DNA from: Euryodendron excelsum
Taxonomy: Eukaryota > Streptophyta > Magnoliopsida > Ericales > Pentaphylacaceae
Assembly (NCBI GenBank): GCA_033060915.1
Contig: CM065378.1
Span: forward strand, 14,638,501-14,702,500
Reading direction: 5' to 3'
Length of the DNA: 64,000 nucleotides
Position 1 is the first letter of the stretch, and each line of letters begins with the position of its first letter. A program made the translations under genes and the position numbers. Of the stretch, positions 59,190 to 64,000 are shown one piece after another. The notes under the pieces were generated by a model. It saw nothing but the letters and a program-made list of their open reading frames with translations. It made no database searches and was not told where the DNA came from.

Positions 59190-59680
59190 TACTCTTTGTC
59201 TCTGTCCCTCTGCATGGATCTGTGAGTTCCACAACTTTGACAACTAAAAAAGCTATTAATCAGCCTAATTAAGACGAATCGTGTGATTGAAGATAAAATT
59301 TATATGAAAAATCACCTCTCTTCGATTCAAAGTAATGCCCATAACTGCTGCAAATGGTGGCAAGGGATTGCACTTGTGGTGAGGGAAAAGTGGGTTTGTG
59401 CGTTTAATGAGAAAGGGGCTACTTTGGCATGAGCAATTTAATGATAGGATACAATAGTGGTTGTGGCTCTAGAAGATTTAGGTGCTACTAGGGGCGTTGG
59501 GTGTGCAAAGTGCAGACACATGTAGGGCATGGGTAAGGGTGGCTAGTGGAGGGAGGAGATGGAAGAGGTTGCTAGTGGTGGTGTGACAATGGAGATGGGG
59601 TGGGTTGACAGTGGCTCCAATGGTGGTTTTGGGTAGTGCACTAATTTTTAGAAGAGAGAAAGAGAAAGGGAGAATATGTT

Positions 59681-59862
59681 ATTCGCTAATGCCAACACAT
59701 GCCCTTACGACATATTTTAAACTTGTTTTATCTGGTTGTACAATGCATTGAAAATTATATTTTTAAGATTGAAATTTTTGTATTTTTTAATTTTTAATAC
59801 TTTGTACAACTAAACAAAACAAGTTTCAAATGTGCAATAAGAACACATATTAACAAGACCCT
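59681..59862. mobile_element. Small MITE related in terminus to the foldback
   Basis: The left arm reads CCAACACATGCCCTTACGAC then TTTTAAACTTGTTTT. The right arm in reverse complement reads TAATATGTGTTCTTATTGCA then TTTGAAACTTGTTTT. The ATGTGCCC and ACATATTTTAA words resemble the 56443-57402 foldback, suggesting the same broad family. It sits in the right arm of the outer inverted-repeat element. Confidence 0.5.
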
Positions 59863-60123
59863 ATATTATTTGTTTTGTCCTAATTTTTTTTACTAAATTA
59901 GCTTTACTTTTTTATTAATAATTTTAGAAGGGTAGATTAAGAAATTATGAAAACTCACAACTTAACCTAGTCAATCTCTGTTAATTGACTAATGGGACTT
60001 TAACAAAACAGGAGAATCGGTTATGGAATTTTTAAATTATGAAAGTTAGTGTAATTTCCAGAACTAGAGGAGTGTTGTCTTATATATCTTTAAACCTCAA
60101 GGGAGGTAATTGTAATTTACCCA

Positions 60124-61346
60124 ATAAAATATTGAATAAAATAACTCCTCTCAAATATTCTTCATTACGTACAAGAGATTTAAATATAACATACAATATT
60201 TAAAGTACAGCAGTTCAAAAAAAATTCCTCTCACTAATTGGCCTCAAGAGGGCAAATAGTGAGTCATTCAACATGGGCTTACAAAAACTAATAAATTTCA
60301 AAATATAATAAAACCTGACATATTTACTATAAAGCGTTATTGAAAAATTTTTAATTAAATTGAACTTGAGTAACTTGATTTATTATAAAGTCCTAAAATG
60401 AATTATTCATGAAATTACTTAGTTAAAAATGATGGGTTGCCCTGGGCATTGATTGTAGTGTGTGGTGAACTGTTATAATTCTGGTGGACCTAACTTACGT
60501 GATAAGACAAAATATAAAAATTGATTTCATGCATTTCATCCGATCCGATTACTCTGGAGTGAGAGGTATAATCTTAAGGGTTACATCAACCTCATAATCT
60601 CAATATATATTTTGTGTTCGCTGTTATATTTTGGCTCTCTTTTACGTGGTACTTTAAAAGCTCTGGTATTTTTAAAATTTCACGTTATAAGGGTAATTGG
60701 GTAGATAAATATTCAACCCACTCTATTAGTGTTGTAAGATGTATATATATATATAAAATAAGATTGTCAACCATATCATGTTGAATGACTTTTTGCATTA
60801 AGTTTAACAAAAAAATAAATTTAATCAGGTGGCTACAATTTCCTATCTAAAAAAAGAACACATATCCTATTTACTTTTTGTGATCCATTTAGTTCTCTAT
60901 TTGGATATAAATTCTTAAATACTTTCTTATATTCACTAACTTTCCAAGTTTTTTTCCTCTCAAAACCCTACATTCTGTCTTCCTATCTCTCTCTTTCTAA
61001 AATTTTAGGTCACTTACATATATATAAAACTACTAACAATAAAGTTACCTACCCATTTATTAAAAGCAAAAAAAAAAAGATAAATATTTGTGTTAATCCT
61101 AGCATAGTTAGAAGTTAATGTATTTGGACAAAACATTGATCTATTATAAAATATATACTAAACTGTGGCAAAATAATATGAAATTAGATGAAACGTTGAG
61201 TTTTGTTTAACATGTAGGTCTGAAAAATCTTTAAAATATATTAATTCTTTCAAGAAAACTTAGTAACATACAGCTATGTACATATATATAAATTATAATG
61301 TAAGATAACTTTGTATAACTTTACCAACCAAAAAAATAATAATATA
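60124..61346. other. AT-rich spacer
   Basis: No gene or clear repeat recognised between the outer inverted-repeat element and the solo LTR. There is a TA-rich run near 60740-60756. Confidence 0.6.
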
Positions 61347-61351
61347 ACTTT

Positions 61352-61952
61352 TGTAAATGGGATTTTTCGGAAAGGTTGGGTCAAACTCTCAAGCTCACAT
61401 GGATGAGTCCAAACTTTCTGCAAGAGAAGAAAGTTAGAATGGGTCGACCTTTGGTGGACCGATCACACTCCGATGATTAAGTTAGCAAGCTTAATCGGGA
61501 TCAAAATGAATAATAGTTGTGAATACTTGGAGTTCGTTATCCATACCTGGCTCTCAAGGGTTTGGATATTTATAATGTGATCGATGAAGTGTTTCACTCC
61601 TTACCTACTAGCAGATCATCATGGCCTGCTGGATAGGCATCATTGCATGCCACCGACTGACCGTGTGCGGGGCTTGACTTATCGCCGCCGAGGATTTCTA
61701 CTGACCGAACGTGCACGTTGACGTCGCGTGGGGAACCGTTTGTGCATTTAATACGGGTCAGCTCCACATTTAATGCTCGAAGACCGCTAGCAGTTTGAAT
61801 TTGCCTTTTGCGATTTGGGCTAAGATGAAAAGAGGTTGGCGGCTTGGACCAGACCATCTCTTAGCTCTGTTCGAACCGCCAAGCAGCCCAACTATAATTC
61901 ATATGGATTAGGCCTTATTTACTGAGTTGGGTCATAAATTATTCCCCCCACA
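61352..61952. mobile_element. Solo LTR with 5-bp target duplication
   Basis: A 601-bp block that begins TGTAAATGGGATTTTTCGG, ends ATTCCCCCCACA, and is flanked by ACTTT on both sides (61347-61351 and 61953-61957). It is clearly richer in G+C than its surroundings. No primer-binding site or second LTR is adjacent, which fits LTR-LTR recombination. The 87-codon minus-strand frame inside (61594-61857) has no recognised domain. Confidence 0.75.
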
Positions 61953-62300
61953 ACTTTAATCTAAGGTTAATTTCGAAAACTATTTTTTTTTTCACATGCA
62001 TCACACTTGTTCACTACTAGTATACGATCTCTGAAAAGGAAGTAAGAGTTACTTTGGAGTTTGGAGTGAGGAATTTATCTCCATAATTAACCAACTATTA
62101 TAGTAAGAGTAGCTATGACAAAAAAAGGAAATGAAGCCTTGAAGCTTGAAAAAAGCAGTTATAAATGAGTTCAAAGTCCCTCTGCACGTGGCGGCTTCCC
62201 CATAAATAATAGCCAACCCGATTCATTGTTCACGTTTAAACCGACTTGAAAACATGCTTGGAACTTGTGGATGGAAAAAAAATAAAAAAACATTAACCAA

Positions 62301-62441
62301 CTCAACTGAGATAGCTCAGATGACCATAATTTTTATCCCAATTAAAGAGGTTAAAAGTTCAAATTCTCTTTATTTAAATTATCTTTCTGATTTCAACTAT
62401 TTTTTAAATTTCTCTCATGAACCCCAAAAAAAAAAAAAAAA
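62301..62441 (+). mobile_element. SINE-like element with poly-A tail
   Basis: GAGATAGCTCAGATGACC resembles a tRNA A-box and GGTTAAAAGTTCAAATTC a B-box. About 80 bp later the sequence ends in a run of 16 A (62426-62441). Target duplications are not clear. Confidence 0.5.
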
Positions 62442-62623
62442 TACATCTATCCGGCATCTACTCAAAAAAAAAGTACGTTCATGCAGCAGCTACTCATTAG
62501 AGACTTCATAGGTTCCGGCTCTTCTAGAATTTTTTTTTTTTTGTATTAAAAAGTTTAGGAAAAAATGAAACTATCCCATTCTAAGGTTAGAATATGACCC
62601 CAACTTTAATAATAATTTATAAT

Positions 62624-63640
62624 CAGGGCCGGCTTGGGGTAAGCACAGCAAGTCCTTGGGCTGGGGCAACCATCAGATATTAAAAAAAAAAAATTAATTC
62701 TTATAGATCCCGTGCGTTGCAGTGTTTCAGTTTGAAATCCCCAAACACCAAATCGACTATGACTGGTCAGTTCTCTCAAATCCTCACAAACTTGTGAAGA
62801 AATTATGAAGACCTACCTCCAAACCTTGGCCAAGGTCATCGCCGCCGGATTCGGAAGGTCAGTTTTTCCCTTTCCATTTCATATGTATGTTACACAGTTT
62901 TTATTCAAAGTGCAAGAAAAGCTCTGCTTTTGGTCTTTAGTGATAGTGATGGGTTTGATTTTAGACACATGGACCCTTTAATTTCAAGGTTTCAACCATG
63001 GGTGTTGTGTTGAGTTTGTAACTTCTGTTGACGACGAAGACCAGTGACCACTAAACAATATGCCAAAAATAAAAGAAATGTTTATGCTTAAGGATTAGAT
63101 TCATGTCGTTGTCAATGAATAAAAAATCAAATCAAACATTCCAATATTATTTTACACCAAACATTCCAATACCTCTTTATATAATAATATAAAAAGCATA
63201 GAAAGTATGAACTTCGCATGAGATTCAGCTTTATTGAATATTTTGGACAACCTAGGCTATGTGTCCGGGTGTCCCTCACTACGAATTCTAGCAATTTCAT
63301 ATTGGCTAGTGAGGGCATATTTTTATAATCAATGATTCTCATGGAATATGCATTTAGGTGTATACATCACAAAATATGTTATTTAGTTGTTTTTTGTAAT
63401 CCATGGTTCATCATGATTTTATGAATTTATTATCCATATTTTTAATGTGTTGTTTAGTTTTAGTTTTTTAATTTGACTTTAAAAAATTGAGCACTTGTTA
63501 GTCTAATCAAATTAGAGCATGATAATTAAATTGAGCACTATTTTTTTTATAGGAAATTATTGAAGGGCTAATTGCAAAAGGTTCAACAAGTTATTCTGGA
63601 GTAAATCTCTTTTGGTCGTGCTTCTTATTGGTAAGGATTT
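62624..63640 (+). other. Possible hAT-type element end with a small candidate exon
   Basis: CAGGGCCGGCTTGGGGTAAG at 62624 resembles the CAGGGCCGGC termini of a plant hAT group; the other end is not in view. A short frame at 62805-62857 (MKTYLQTLAKVIAAGFGR) is followed by a GT donor and could be a first exon. No partner exon or family was identified, so I do not call it a gene. Confidence 0.25.
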
Positions 63641-63644
63641 TGTG

Positions 63645-63935
63645 TCCTTGAATGTGTAGAATTTCTAGATATTAGTGATCCATTTGCACAAGCGCACATT
63701 TGTTGTACATTTTAATGTGTAGAATTTGTAAGATTAGTGATTCATTTGCACAGACACACATTTATGATACATTTGAATGTATATAATTTATTAGATTATT
63801 GATACATTTGCACAAGCGCACATGTGTGATACATTTGAATGTGTGAAATTTGTTAGACTATTGATACATTTGAATATGGGTAATTGCAAGTATCGTTTTA
63901 CACATTTATGATACATTTGATTGTGTGAAATTTGT
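63645..63935. repeat. Tandem repeat, about 62-64 bp unit
   Basis: The word TGAATGTGTAGAATTT, or a close variant, recurs near 63648, 63711, 63774 and 63836, with a degenerate partial copy near 63919. Each is followed by ATTGATNCATTTGCACAAGC and CGCACATTTGTGATACAT variants. Four recognisable units with several differences each. Confidence 0.8.
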
Positions 63936-64000
63936 TTTATTTTTTATAATTTGGTCATAGAATAAATTATGTTTTGTATTATAGCCTATAGGTACTATGA

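Larger units (their letters stand above)
55245..60123. mobile_element. Old terminal-inverted-repeat element hosting nested insertions
   Basis: The left edge, AATTACCTCTTTTAAGGTTT (from about 55255), matches the reverse complement of the right edge, AATTACCTCCCTTGAGGTTT (to about 60114), at 17 of 20 positions. About 60 bp further in on each side the arms match again: AAATTACACTAACCATC at 55312 and AAATTACACTAACTTTC in reverse complement near 60057. Deeper parts are diverged. The LTR element at 55962-59189 sits between the arms, and a small MITE (59681-59862) sits in the right arm. Alternatively, two independent copies of one repeat lie in opposite orientation. Confidence 0.5.

Noticed and set aside
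61594..61857. 87-codon minus-strand frame
   Set aside because: Lies wholly inside the solo LTR; G+C-rich LTRs often hold chance open frames.
62301..62330. tRNA-like A-box considered as a tRNA gene
   Set aside because: No cloverleaf can be completed, and a poly-A tail follows after about 100 bp, as expected of a SINE.

Overview
This is AT-rich nuclear DNA from a flowering plant, almost certainly a eudicot. Genes are split by many short canonical introns. Introns and spacers are full of GA/CT microsatellites, small inverted-repeat elements (MITEs), SINE-like repeats and LTR-retrotransposon debris. Every recognisable protein is a plant family member. I cannot name the species. There are no operons, CRISPR arrays, or rRNA or tRNA genes.

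Layout. 32-14682 (-): an endoplasmic-reticulum M28 metallopeptidase (ERMP1-like) whose last exons lie beyond the left edge; 18 exons could be placed with consistent phases. 14.7-19.5 kb: repeat-rich spacer with a MITE and a decayed RNase H fragment. 19525-23686 (+): GT47 exostosin-type glycosyltransferase, 434 aa. 24804-27895 (-): sulfite oxidase, 12 exons, 398 aa. 28761-31933 and 33537-36752 (+): tandem pair of CCoAOMT-like O-methyltransferases. 39848-44633 (+): ELMO-domain protein, 268 aa, with a 38-base poly-C run in intron 2. 47636-52150 (+): MAP65/PRC1/Ase1-type microtubule bundler, closest to MAP65-8, 594 aa. 53112-54207 (-): four phase-consistent exons of an unrecognised gene or gene fragment. 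54312-54710 (-): single-exon histone-fold protein like NF-YC13 (Dpb3/POLE4/CHRAC15-like), with E2F-type and telobox motifs upstream. 55.2-60.1 kb: nested transposable elements. 61352-61952: solo LTR. 62.3-64 kb: SINE-like repeat, a possible hAT end and a tandem repeat that runs to the window edge.

The genes are mostly unrelated housekeeping functions (ER proteolysis, wall glycan synthesis, sulfite detoxification, phenylpropanoid methylation, small-GTPase regulation, microtubule bundling, chromatin/replication). From memory, the M28 peptidase, GT47 and ELMO genes have adjacent Arabidopsis counterparts (At1g67420, At1g67410, At1g67400), so part of this order looks like ancestral synteny with later insertions.

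The most unusual structure is the nest at 55.2-60.1 kb. An old terminal-inverted-repeat element contains a gag-only Ty3-type LTR element with an intact 5-bp target duplication. That element carries a 960-bp near-perfect foldback hairpin at a junction that also duplicates the LTR end and the primer-binding site. Other notable points are three GC-AG introns, a SINE in one O-methyltransferase copy with the empty site kept in the other, a hAT-like insertion inside a MITE, and a sulfite oxidase lacking the usual peroxisomal C-terminus.
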